Positions 17,290 through 25,559 of a stretch of DNA of 64,000 nucleotides are shown here, piece by piece. Every line of letters starts with the position of its first letter. Positions within the stretch are counted from its first letter, which is position 1. A program made the translations under genes and the position numbers. The DNA is from Mariniradius saccharolyticus AK6 (GTDB lineage: Bacteria; Bacteroidota; Bacteroidia; Cytophagales; Cyclobacteriaceae), in NCBI RefSeq assembly GCF_000330725.2, contig NZ_AMZY02000019.1, positions 1 to 64,000 on the forward strand. The letters are read 5' to 3'. The notes beneath the pieces were generated by a model. That model had not been told where the DNA came from. It did no database searches and saw only the letters and a list, made by a program, of their open reading frames with translations.

Positions 17290-17919
17290 TTGCTAAGTAA
17301 AAAAATCTACCTCGTCCGCCATGGACAGACGGATTATAACCTCAAGGGTGTCGTGCAAGGCAGTGGTATCGACGCCCCGCTCAATTGGAATGGTCACAAG
17401 CAGGCGAGGGCTTTTTTTGAAGCGTACAAAAACGTGCCCTTTGAAAAGGTTTTTTATACGGGCCTACAGCGTACAAAGCAATCGGTGCAGGGTTTTTTGG
17501 ATCTCGGAATCCCGCATGAGGCTGTCCCCGAACTCAATGAGATTTCCTGGGGTCGATACGAGGGTGTCCCGATGACCCATGAAGAAAACCACTACTACAC
17601 GGATATGCTGGAGCGGTGGGCTTCTGGAGATTTGGACTATGCGATAGAGGGCGGTGAGAGCCCGAACCTTGTCGCGAGAAGACTGCGCAAAGGCATCGAC
17701 CATATCCTCCGCCAACCCGAACGAACGATCCTGATTTGCATGCATGGCCGTGCAATGCGGGTACTGTTGAGCTTGCTTTTGGGCTATGACCTCAGGTACA
17801 TGGATACATTTTTACACCGTAATCTTGGATTATACATCTTGAATCAGTCGGAATTGGGGTTTTTCCGGATCGAAAAATACAATTGCGGGGAGCACCTCAA
17901 GGATTTGGATTTGCCTTGA
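17290..17919 (+). CDS. histidine phosphatase (phosphoglycerate mutase) family protein
   Basis: The 209-residue cytoplasmic phosphatase has the catalytic motif LVRHGQT at residues 8-14, the acid donor region ELNEISWGRYEG and the second histidine in LICMHGRAMRVL. The start must be TTG at 17290: an in-frame stop lies at 17281 and no other start occurs before the RHG motif. The substrate is not predictable; relatives act on sugar phosphates, cobalamin or phosphorylated metabolites. It is divergent from menI with a gap of 52 bases, and its end overlaps the next, convergent gene by 23 bases. Confidence 0.9.
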   Translation: MLSKKIYLVRHGQTDYNLKGVVQGSGIDAPLNWNGHKQARAFFEAYKNVPFEKVFYTGLQRTKQSVQGFLDLGIPHEAVPELNEISWGRYEGVPMTHEENHYYTDMLERWASGDLDYAIEGGESPNLVARRLRKGIDHILRQPERTILICMHGRAMRVLLSLLLGYDLRYMDTFLHRNLGLYILNQSELGFFRIEKYNCGEHLKDLDLP

Positions 17920-18319
17920 GCGCTTTGTTGGCCTTTTTGGTTTTGGCGTTGCGGGCCTCGTAGGATGCCAAAAGCGACTGAAAAGTGGATTTGGACTCGT
18001 CCAAGTCGATGATTTGGAAGGCGATCTCATTGAGGGAAGCAGTGCGGTGTTGGTTGACGCGGACAAACAAATCGCCGAGTTGGCAACGGTCAATGCCTTC
18101 ATAAGGAACCTGTACCAGGATCGCCGCATCGGAATTCCCAGAAAAAGACTTGGTGGTGAAAATATTCATCAAACTCAATTCGATGTAATCGGTACTGGTT
18201 TGATACTGCTTCAGTTCACTTTTGTTGAAGATAAGCAAAAACGTTTTCCCCTCAGGATCTTTGGAATAACCCGAGAAGACCAGCATAAACAACACTAAAG
18301 CCAACAGACACTTTTTCAT
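17897..18319 (-). CDS. small exported protein of unknown function
   Basis: The 140-residue protein begins with a signal peptide (MKKCLLALVLFMLVFSGYSK). The mature part opens GKTFLLIFNKSELKQY and predicts a mixed alpha/beta fold. The C-terminal 25 residues are very basic (ARNAKTKKANKALKANPNP). I do not recognise the family. It converges on the phosphatase gene with a 23-base overlap. Confidence 0.6.
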   Translation of the reverse strand: MKKCLLALVLFMLVFSGYSKDPEGKTFLLIFNKSELKQYQTSTDYIELSLMNIFTTKSFSGNSDAAILVQVPYEGIDRCQLGDLFVRVNQHRTASLNEIAFQIIDLDESKSTFQSLLASYEARNAKTKKANKALKANPNP

Positions 18320-18438
18320 GGATGCAAACTAGGCATTTTAAACTTGGAAGTCAATGGTTTTGTTAAGGTAAATATGGGGGATTTTTGAAAGCATCCTGAG
18401 GCTGCAAGTCCATGCTTTGCTATTTCCTAGAATCGCAT

Positions 18439-18502
18439 CCGACAGCGATCGGATCTAAAAGTGAGCCGCTGTATACGAAAACCGTATGCCGATAGCTGTC
18501 GG
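18439..18502. repeat. imperfect inverted pair of a short palindromic element
   Basis: CCGACAGCGATCGG (18439-18452) and CCGATAGCTGTCGG (18489-18502) are reverse complements except for one base and are each partly self-palindromic. They bracket the domain V sequence. They may belong to a dispersed REP-like family of the host genome. Confidence 0.5.
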
Positions 18503-18560
18503 CAGTGGTGTGAGAGACACTCCTCACTGACTTAACGGTTGGCGAGGCAGTCTACTCGAT
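18439..18560 (+). other. group II intron 3' relic (domains V-VI) with palindromic insertion
   Basis: GAGCCGCTGTATACG (18463-18477), an AAAA tip and CCGTATG match the upper stem of a bacterial group II intron domain V, and CAGTGGTGTGAGAG (from 18503) matches the return strand. A domain VI-like hairpin follows (about 18521-18550, nine of ten base pairs) and then the typical intron end CTACTCGAT (18552-18560). A 14-base palindrome, CCGATAGCTGTCGG (18489-18502), interrupts domain V, and a near-reverse complement, CCGACAGCGATCGG, lies at 18439-18452. No reverse transcriptase gene or 5' intron end is near, so this is a fragment. Confidence 0.6.
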
Positions 18561-18581
18561 TAGCCACCGTTTTTTATTTTT

Positions 18582-19256
18582 TCAAGATACCCACATTTCT
18601 CTTTGTCCCACAATTGTCCATTCTTCACCTTTTCTTTCTACAAATACGATGCTTCCCCAACCACATAATCTACCGCAAGAGAAAGTGTAGTAGAATACAG
18701 CTCTTCTATTGTCAGTGCTAAATGCTACACGAGACATTGTCATTGAACCAATTCTTCTCTTGTTGTCTGTTGTATCATTGAACTCTGATTTAGTTACCAA
18801 CGTATAGTTTCCTGTCTGTGTGATTTTGCTTACGTCAAGTCTTTTTGGGCTTTCGATTTGCTTTAGCTTTTTAATTAACTTAATCCAAGAGGTGTCAACT
18901 GGGAAATTGGCTTCGAAATTTTCAAGGTTTAAAATTCTTTCTATTCTGTCGTCGCTCCTATAAGTTGTAAGCGTGTCAAAAAGATAGATTTTAAGCACGG
19001 TAGTGTCAAGTTTTCTATCATTCAAAAGAACTTCAAATTCAGCGCTTTCCTTTTCAAATCGTAAACTATCTTCTCGTGTTGACTCTTCCCAAATTGGCAT
19101 TGGAGGAATCGGAAGAGGTTCATAATACCATTCCGTTCCAACCAATTCTATGAATTTCTGATTTAGAATATTCAATTCTTCATTTTCCTTTTCTGTTGTG
19201 GTCGAAATACAACTTGACAGAAACGCAAGAACTATGATTATTAATGATTTTCTCAT
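18582..19256 (-). CDS. AT-rich lipoprotein of unknown function
   Basis: The 224-residue protein has a lipoprotein signal with lipobox LSSC (MRKSLIIIVLAFLSSC). The mature part is rich in charged residues and shows no known domain; the end has a two-cysteine segment (FSCGRLCGWGSIVFVERKG) that looks like a short beta hairpin. The gene is visibly more AT-rich than its neighbours and uses AAA/GAA/ATT codons heavily. It sits directly beside the intron relic, which suggests recent gain. Function unknown. Confidence 0.65.
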   Translation of the reverse strand: MRKSLIIIVLAFLSSCISTTTEKENEELNILNQKFIELVGTEWYYEPLPIPPMPIWEESTREDSLRFEKESAEFEVLLNDRKLDTTVLKIYLFDTLTTYRSDDRIERILNLENFEANFPVDTSWIKLIKKLKQIESPKRLDVSKITQTGNYTLVTKSEFNDTTDNKRRIGSMTMSRVAFSTDNRRAVFYYTFSCGRLCGWGSIVFVERKGEEWTIVGQREMWVS

Positions 19257-19835
19257 TTTTTAAATTCTTACTAACGAACATAAAAATCCCCAAGTTCCGC
19301 TTGTTTGGATCCATCAGACTGGGTGTCCATTCAGAATCAGTTGGGTTCCTTTGGCGCCGTTAGCATACGAAGTCAACTTTTTGAAAGTAAGAAGAATGGT
19401 GGCTAACGAGTTGATTCCCGCAATCAATGAACTATGTATCCCACACGAATTACATAGCGCAACCGTCGCGGATATCTTTCGATTACCTAAACTTAAACCT
19501 AAAGCTCTAAAAATCCAACTCGTCCATACGCCATTTTTTCGACCGATTCCCTCTCGTCTCAAATCCCTGTTTTTTCGCCGGATACTTGGTACTTGGTTAC
19601 CTGTGACGAATATGATTTTCTCGTGGCGCCTGCTGCGGGAACTTGTTTATCCTTCGCGGATTCTTGGATATCAATATTTTCGACTTGGGGTACCGGCCTT
19701 AGTCACAATCCACTGGAACTCCATGTAATAGCGCGTTTGATTTCGGGGGATTTTGGATAACTTGGAAATTCAATAGGGGTTTCAAGGCCTAATACTGTAG
19801 TCGCGTTTTCTACTATTTCAACAATCTTCATCAAC
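19257..19835. other. gene-poor accessory stretch
   Basis: About 580 bases without a gene I can support. Open frames exist on both strands (for example 19351-19728) but lack family resemblance and plausible composition. GGTGGCTAA at 19398-19406 is the reverse complement of TTAGCCACC at 18560-18568, right after the intron relic, so a 9-base inverted repeat brackets the lipoprotein gene. The stretch may hold decayed sequence from a lost element. Confidence 0.5.
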
Positions 19836-21365
19836 ATGCTTTCCAAAATATCTTCCCTGTTTCTTGGGGTATTCCTTTCGATTTCACTCTCTGTGTTTGC
19901 CCAAAAGAAAAAGGATATCGACCTCGAAACCGTCACCGAGAAGAACCTGAAGTCCGGCATTGCAATTCTGAATGACCTGATCTCGATTCCCAACGATTCC
20001 AATATCCCTGAGCAGCTCTGGCCCAATTTGGAATGGTGTGAGCGGAACTTCGGCCGTCGGGGCTGGAAAACCCAAAGGCTCGAAACAGCAGGTTTTCCGC
20101 TGATGTTGGCAGAAATGTCAGTACCAAAAGCCACCAAGACCGTTTTGTTCTACTTTCACGTGGATGGACAGCCTGTCAATGCCAAGCAGTGGGACCAGGA
20201 AGATCCCTTTGGGCCCGTATTGAAACAGAGAAACAGTGCCGGAAAATGGGAAACCATTCCGATGAGTCGGCTGGACAATGGGTTCGATCCAGAGTGGAGA
20301 ATTTTTGCACGCTCCGCTTCAGATGACAAAGGACCCTTGGCGATGTTCCTTACTGCTTGGGATGCACTGAAGGCGGAAGGGAAATCACCCAATTTCAACG
20401 TAAAGGTAATATTGGATTTTGAGGAAGAGATTGGTTCTCCGCACCTCGGGCCCGCTGTAAACATGCATAAAGAAAAGCTTGCCGCTGATATGATGTTGAT
20501 CATGGACGGTCCCCGTCATATATCCAACGAGCCTACCTTGACCTTTGGTGCACGGGGAATCGCCGAGATTACGTTGACCGTATATGGGCCGCGCAACGAT
20601 CAACACAGCGGACACTACGGCAACTATGCGCCCAATCCGGCATTTCGACTTTCGCAATTGCTCAGCAGTATGAAGGACGATGCTGGGAGGGTTGTGATTC
20701 CCGGTTTTTATGACGGTATTTCTTTGACCGAAGAAGAGAAAAGAATCTTGGCTGCGGTACCTCATGACGAAGAGACGGTCAAGAAATCCCTTGGAATTGG
20801 TTCCACCGACAAGGTAGGCGCCACGTATCAGGAGTCATTGCAGTATCCATCATTGAATATTCGGGGACTGTATTCCGGAGGGGTTGGAAAAGAGGCAAGG
20901 ACGATTGTCCCATCTACAGCGCTTGCTGAAATCGATGTGCGGCTTGTCCCCGAGAGCGACCCAGAGCGGCTTTTTGCCTTGATAAAGAAGCATATCCAAC
21001 AACAAGGGTATCACATTTTGGACCAAGATCCGACCGATGAGGAAAGACAGAAATACTCCAAATTGGTCAAGTGGCAGGGGACAATCTCATACAAAGCCTT
21101 TCGAACGCCCTTTGATTCAGCGCCGGGGAAAATGTTGAATAACGCCTATATCCGAGCCTTCGGGAAAGAACCCATCAAGAATCGAATATCGGGAGGGTCT
21201 CTGCCAATAGCGCCTTTTGTGGATGCCTTACAGATTCCGGCAGTGACGGTCGTTACGGTCAATTCGGACAACAACCAGCACGGCCCCAATGAAAATATCC
21301 GCTTGGGTAATTATAAAGAGGGAATCAAGACCGCTTTGGCGATCTTGACTGAGGAGTTGAAATAA
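19836..21365 (+). CDS. exported M20-family metallopeptidase
   Basis: The 509-residue protein has a signal peptide (residues 1-22, ending SVFAQ) and a complete M20 dinuclear zinc site: His108 and Asp110 in YFHVDGQPV, Asp163 in ARSASDDKGPLAMF, Glu197/198 in DFEEEIGSPHLG, Asp224 in LIMDGPRHIS and a final histidine in SDNNQHGPNENIRL. A dimerisation domain occupies about residues 235-400. It probably acts on dipeptides or N-acyl amino acids in the periplasm. It stands alone, followed by the SRPBCC fusion gene 57 bases later. Confidence 0.9.
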   Translation: MLSKISSLFLGVFLSISLSVFAQKKKDIDLETVTEKNLKSGIAILNDLISIPNDSNIPEQLWPNLEWCERNFGRRGWKTQRLETAGFPLMLAEMSVPKATKTVLFYFHVDGQPVNAKQWDQEDPFGPVLKQRNSAGKWETIPMSRLDNGFDPEWRIFARSASDDKGPLAMFLTAWDALKAEGKSPNFNVKVILDFEEEIGSPHLGPAVNMHKEKLAADMMLIMDGPRHISNEPTLTFGARGIAEITLTVYGPRNDQHSGHYGNYAPNPAFRLSQLLSSMKDDAGRVVIPGFYDGISLTEEEKRILAAVPHDEETVKKSLGIGSTDKVGATYQESLQYPSLNIRGLYSGGVGKEARTIVPSTALAEIDVRLVPESDPERLFALIKKHIQQQGYHILDQDPTDEERQKYSKLVKWQGTISYKAFRTPFDSAPGKMLNNAYIRAFGKEPIKNRISGGSLPIAPFVDALQIPAVTVVTVNSDNNQHGPNENIRLGNYKEGIKTALAILTEELK

Positions 21366-21422
21366 GATTGTGGAGGGACTCGTCCTTCCGCATAAAACAA
21401 ATTAAACCACAAACTAAACCCT

Positions 21423-22712
21423 ATGAAGAAAATGAGCCATGAGATCCAAATCGTTGCCCCAGCAGCATCGGTTTGGGATGCGGTTGTCGATCCGCACAAA
21501 TACCGGGCATGGACCCGGGAATTTCACCCAACATCCTATTTTGAAGGCGGATGGGATAAAGGCGACAAAATCCTGTTTTTGGGTCAAGACGATAAAGGAA
21601 GTATTGGAGGGATGGTGGCCGAGATTGCCGAGTCTGATTTTCCGAAATTCATCTCTATTCGCCACTTGGGCTATGTGCAGGATGGTTTCGAAGATACGCA
21701 GTCAGAGGCTGTAAGAGCCTTGTTTCCCAGTTACGAGAATTATTTTTTGGAAGAAATCGGCGATGGAAAGACCCGTTTCCGTGTCGAGTTGGATATGGAT
21801 GAGAGCTATTGGGAAATGATGCAGGAAATGTGGCCGAGGGCACTCAAGGCCCTGAAAGATGTAGTCGAGCAAGCCGAATCACCTAAAATTTACCCCTGCC
21901 TTTGGTTTGACAAAGAAGCGGGCGAAGCCGCTGAGTTTTACTGCGGTCTTTTCAAACAGGGGCGCTTGCTAGAACAGAGTCCTATGGCGACGATTTTCGA
22001 AATCATGGGGACAAAAATAATGGGGCTCAATGGAGGCCCAATGTACCAGAAGACAACAGCCGTTTCTTACTTTGTCTATTGCAACGGAACGGAGGAAATA
22101 GATAGGCTGTATGCGGCACTGAGTGTAAATGGCCAAGTGCTGATGCCATTGGACAAGTATGATTGGTCTCCAAGGTATGCATTTGTCCAGGATAGGTTTG
22201 GGGTAAGTTGGCAATTGGACGTCGAGGATATCAAATCTTCCCAGAAGATTGTGCCTTGTTTCCTATTTGCCAATCGAAAGATGGGTTTGGTAAAGAAGGC
22301 CGTGGACAGGTTCGTGTCGATTTTTCCCAATTCACGCATATTGATGGAGGCGCCGTACCCGCCAGCGGCTGGCCTACCGGAAGGGACTTTGTTGTTTGCC
22401 CAGTTCAGATTGGCCGGCTATATCTTCAACGCCATGAGTAGTACGCGTCCCGAGGAGTTTGATTTCAGTCCGGGAAATTCGATGGTTGTCGAATGCGAAA
22501 CCCAAGCCGAGATCGACCATTATTGGGAAAAGCTAGGTGAGGGGGGAAGGTACGAACAATGCGGTTGGCTTCAGGATGAGTATGGTATTTCCTGGCAGGT
22601 GGTGCCGGCGGTGCTTTCCCAGCTGATGGCAGACCCTGGGCGCTCCGGTAGGGTAATTGAAACCTTTTTGAAAATGAAGAAATTTGATATCCAAAAACTT
22701 TTAGATGCATAA
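21423..22712 (+). CDS. SRPBCC-PhnB-PhnB three-domain fusion protein
   Basis: The 429-residue cytoplasmic protein joins three domains. Residues 1-150 form an SRPBCC/AHSA1-like lipid-binding fold (EIQIVAPAASVWDAVVDPHK). Residues 154-270 form a PhnB/glyoxalase-type VOC domain (IYPCLWFDKEAGEAAEFYCG, FVQDRFGVSWQLD). Residues 276-410 form a second VOC copy (KIVPCFLFANRKMGLVKKAV, WLQDEYGISWQVVP). Both VOC copies end in the repeated pattern D-x-x-G-x-S-W-Q. Separately these domains are common in stress-linked and resistance-like proteins; the fusion is less usual. The next gene, 3 bases on, is another SRPBCC protein. Confidence 0.85.
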   Translation: MKKMSHEIQIVAPAASVWDAVVDPHKYRAWTREFHPTSYFEGGWDKGDKILFLGQDDKGSIGGMVAEIAESDFPKFISIRHLGYVQDGFEDTQSEAVRALFPSYENYFLEEIGDGKTRFRVELDMDESYWEMMQEMWPRALKALKDVVEQAESPKIYPCLWFDKEAGEAAEFYCGLFKQGRLLEQSPMATIFEIMGTKIMGLNGGPMYQKTTAVSYFVYCNGTEEIDRLYAALSVNGQVLMPLDKYDWSPRYAFVQDRFGVSWQLDVEDIKSSQKIVPCFLFANRKMGLVKKAVDRFVSIFPNSRILMEAPYPPAAGLPEGTLLFAQFRLAGYIFNAMSSTRPEEFDFSPGNSMVVECETQAEIDHYWEKLGEGGRYEQCGWLQDEYGISWQVVPAVLSQLMADPGRSGRVIETFLKMKKFDIQKLLDA

Positions 22713-22715
22713 ACC

Positions 22716-23141
22716 ATGAAAAAATCACCGATTACCGTACAGGCAAGCATAGCCGCGCCACTTCAAAAAGTCTGGGATTATTGGACCGGACCTGAACATA
22801 TCACGCAATGGAACCAGGCCTCCGAAGATTGGCATTGCCCCAAGGCCAGCAATGACCTCAGGACCGGGGGTAAGTTTTCCTCCACAATGGCCGCAAAGGA
22901 CGGCAGCATGAGTTTTGATTTCGAAGGTGTGTATGATGAAGTTATCCCCGGTGAGTTGATCCGCTACACGATGGCGGATGGGAGGGAAGTCTCGATTTCG
23001 TTTGAAGTAAAAGATGGGATGACTTTGGTCATTGAGACCTTCGATCCAGAATCCATGCATTCCGAGGAGCTCCAGCGTGCTGGCTGGCAGGCGATTATGG
23101 ACAACTTCAAGCGCTATGTGGAAACCATGTCTAGAGACTAG
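22716..23141 (+). CDS. SRPBCC/AHSA1-like protein
   Basis: The 141-residue single-domain protein of the AHSA1/START-like group has a hydrophobic ligand pocket fold. Typical segments are ITVQASIAAPLQKVWDYWTG, ITQWNQASEDWHCP, LRTGGKFS, FDFEGVYDEVIPGELI and QRAGWQAIMDNFKRYVE. Ligand unknown. It starts 3 bases after the fusion gene that also begins with an SRPBCC domain, so the two are translationally linked and may be related by duplication. Confidence 0.88.
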   Translation: MKKSPITVQASIAAPLQKVWDYWTGPEHITQWNQASEDWHCPKASNDLRTGGKFSSTMAAKDGSMSFDFEGVYDEVIPGELIRYTMADGREVSISFEVKDGMTLVIETFDPESMHSEELQRAGWQAIMDNFKRYVETMSRD

Positions 23142-23221
23142 TCCGCATTTTTTTGTGTTTATCGTTTTTCAAACTTGAAAACCGACCACACTTGAAGTAG
23201 AATCTGCTACATGAGTAAGAT

Positions 23222-23254
23222 AAATAAAAAACCCCTCCAGAACATCCGGAGGGG
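23222..23254 (-). terminator. terminator of the Dab operon
   Basis: CCCCTCC (23232-23238) and GGAGGGG (23248-23254) form a 7-base-pair GC stem. Read on the minus strand it is followed by TTTTTTATTTA. It lies about 120 bases after the last Dab-operon gene. Confidence 0.75.
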
Positions 23255-23374
23255 TTAGTGTTCCATAGTGCTGGTACTTGTAATTGGCAAATGTTCAACT
23301 TGCGGGGGAATCGAATTTGACTCCTTTTTCTTTTTTTGACATCAGTGTTGAATCCAGCGGAATCAGAGCTGGAT

Positions 23375-23926
23375 TTAATTTAATACATAGTTAATCGGCA
23401 GCTTGGCATTTTCTTTTTCGATTTCCTCTAGCGGATAGACTACCTCGTCCTCACCCAAGATCATGGCATGGAGGGAAGGCTTTTTTCCGGGATTTTTCCA
23501 TTTATTTCGGTCGAGGAAAAATTTGAGGTATTGGTACTGGACTTGGAGAAATACCGCCGCCTGAACCAGTTTCTCAGAGCGGATCGAGAACCCGTCGCCC
23601 TGTGCGCCCTTGGACATGCCAGCCAAGGCGTCAAAGGTATTGTCGTCCCAAATCCTTTCCTGCAAGCATTCATCGCGCAGTTTGCCCGGAAAATGTCCAA
23701 AGAGGACAATTTCCCTGCAGTCAAACAAGTCAATCGCTGCGGCAATCTGATGGAGGGTAAAAATCCCAGCAGCCTCCAGGTTAAGGTCAAACACCGTCAG
23801 AAGGCTTGCTTTGCCTCCGCAACTCCAGTTGATCTCCCTTGGCCAGTGATGCGAGCTAATGATCAGCGTGTTGGTTTCAATCTGTTCCAGAAACTCCGGA
23901 AGGGATTGGCAAATCGGGCTCTTCAT
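23375..23926 (-). CDS. carbonic-anhydrase-like protein lacking canonical zinc ligands
   Basis: This 183-residue protein is last in the dabA-dabB-sulP operon; its start overlaps the sulP stop by 4 bases. The pattern of a strand (TLIISSHHWPREINW), a middle segment LLTVFDLNLEAAGIFTLHQI and a second strand REIVLFGHFPGKL resembles a beta-carbonic anhydrase core. The C-x-D-x-R motif reads H26-x-W28-x-R30 at best, and the H-x2-C motif reads His78...Gly81. The protein would then bind zinc poorly or not at all. It might be a structural or regulatory partner of the transporter. The fold assignment rests on pattern resemblance and needs a structure comparison. Confidence 0.5.
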   Translation of the reverse strand: MKSPICQSLPEFLEQIETNTLIISSHHWPREINWSCGGKASLLTVFDLNLEAAGIFTLHQIAAAIDLFDCREIVLFGHFPGKLRDECLQERIWDDNTFDALAGMSKGAQGDGFSIRSEKLVQAAVFLQVQYQYLKFFLDRNKWKNPGKKPSLHAMILGEDEVVYPLEEIEKENAKLPINYVLN

Positions 23927-25554
23927 GCCAACTTTGTTTTTTTCAATTTCCTCGAAGCCAGGTCGTGTTCGGACGATTTCCGTAAATGGTCCAATCCACA
24001 GAGGGTGAATTTTCCACCTTCATGTTCGTAGGCATGCTGATAGTGATGGAGATTCTCCATGACGGTATGGTCTACCAGATTCGCGTTGGTGAAGTCGATC
24101 TTTATCGTCTTTTTTCTAGGGAGTGCGTCGAGCGATTTTTTCAATTTGATGTAGTTGGAAAAAACAGCCGAATGAAAGACATCAACAGTGTAGACATCAT
24201 CTTTGACTTGGACGGTAAATAGCGGCTTGAACATATATTTAAGCGGCAAGCCGTTTGCTATATGGAGTATAAACTTGGTGGCAATGCCGACTCCAATTCC
24301 GATCAGCAGGTCAGTGGCCAGCGTGACAATAATGGTGACTAGGAAGATGGCGAGTTGTTCCCTGCCGATTTTGTAGGTCTTGTAGAATTCCTTGGGCGAA
24401 GCCAACCTAAATCCCGTATAGATCAGCATGGCTGCAAGTGCCGCCAGGGGAATTTGGTGGATCAGATTTGGGAAGAATGCCACAAAGACAAGCAGGAAAA
24501 GTCCGTGGAAGAAGTTGGACCACATGGTCTTACCTCCGTTGTTGATATTGGCTGAGCTTCGCACGATTTCTGAGATCATCGGTAAGCCTCCGATGAAGCC
24601 GGCCAAGGTGTTGCCAATCCCAACTCCGACCAAGTCCTTATTCATGTTAGACTTGCGTTTGTAAGGATCCAAGCCGTCGATTGCCTTAGTGCTTAGCAAG
24701 GATTCCAAGCTGCCTACTAGCGCAAACATGATGATGTATTTAATCGAAGTGCCGCTCAGGATTTGGGAGAAGTCCGGAAACGTGATTGCACTGAGTAGAT
24801 TGTCAGGCAAGGTGACGAGAAACTTCGGTCCGATCGTGTATTCATGTCCATCAAGGAAAAGGTACTTGTGCTCGTGCTCCAGGTCAAAATAGATACCCAG
24901 CGGAATCGCTACCAGTATGACGATCAGCGGCGCAGGCAGCATTTTGAGGTATTTGTTTTTGAACAATGGAAAAAGAAACATGATCGCCAAGCTTACGAAT
25001 CCAATGATGGCAATGTCGGGGTTCATTTCGCCAAATGCTTGGGGAATTTCCGCCAGAAGTTCCAAGGTCTCTTGTCCAGTTGCTTTTGCCCCAATGAGTG
25101 TGAAAAGCTGCTTCGCGATGATGATGATACCAATCGCCGCCAGCATGCCGTGCACTGCAGCCGAAGGGAAAAAGTCGGCCAATACGCCGGATTTGATCCA
25201 GCCAAAGACGATTTGGATGATGCCAGCGATCACGATCACTGCAAGCGTGAGTCGATAACCCAACATGGCATCTCCTTGGCCAAGTTCGGTGACAGCGCCG
25301 ATTGCAATAACGATAAGGCCGGCCGCAGGTCCTTTGATCGTCAGTTGTGAACCACCTAGGAAACTGACCAATAGGCCACCAATGATGGCTGTGAAGATTC
25401 CCGCCACAGGCGGAAATCCCGATGCCATGGAAATACCCAGGCAAAGAGGCAGAGCAATCAGAAATACCAGAAAGCCCGAAGTAAGATCAGCTTTCCAGTT
25501 TTCTTTGAGACCGGCGAGACCAGTCGAGGGGATAGCGTGTTTTGAAGTCTTCAT
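23923..25554 (-). CDS. SulP-family anion (probable bicarbonate) transporter
   Basis: The 543-residue SulP/SLC26 membrane transporter has an N-terminal signature DLTSGFLVFLIALPLCLGIS followed by FPPVAGIFTAIIGGLLVSF and GGSQLTIKGPAAGLIVI. About 11-14 membrane segments fill residues 25-430. A C-terminal STAS domain (about residues 445-530; KTIKIDFTNANLVDHTVMEN) completes the family layout. SulP proteins carry sulfate, bicarbonate or other anions. Position in a Dab operon makes bicarbonate, as in BicA, the likeliest substrate, coupled to sodium or protons. It starts 5 bases after dabB ends. Confidence 0.88.
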   Translation of the reverse strand: MKTSKHAIPSTGLAGLKENWKADLTSGFLVFLIALPLCLGISMASGFPPVAGIFTAIIGGLLVSFLGGSQLTIKGPAAGLIVIAIGAVTELGQGDAMLGYRLTLAVIVIAGIIQIVFGWIKSGVLADFFPSAAVHGMLAAIGIIIIAKQLFTLIGAKATGQETLELLAEIPQAFGEMNPDIAIIGFVSLAIMFLFPLFKNKYLKMLPAPLIVILVAIPLGIYFDLEHEHKYLFLDGHEYTIGPKFLVTLPDNLLSAITFPDFSQILSGTSIKYIIMFALVGSLESLLSTKAIDGLDPYKRKSNMNKDLVGVGIGNTLAGFIGGLPMISEIVRSSANINNGGKTMWSNFFHGLFLLVFVAFFPNLIHQIPLAALAAMLIYTGFRLASPKEFYKTYKIGREQLAIFLVTIIVTLATDLLIGIGVGIATKFILHIANGLPLKYMFKPLFTVQVKDDVYTVDVFHSAVFSNYIKLKKSLDALPRKKTIKIDFTNANLVDHTVMENLHHYQHAYEHEGGKFTLCGLDHLRKSSEHDLASRKLKKTKLA

Positions 25555-25559
25555 AGTGA

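Noticed and set aside
19358-19410. Integron attC-like site
   Set aside because: GTTAGC and GCTAAC occur near each other, but the 7-base core consensus GTTRRRY/RYYYAAC is not met and no integrase is present.
19351-19728. 125-codon plus-strand frame
   Set aside because: No signal, domain or convincing composition; the opposite strand is open as well over part of it.
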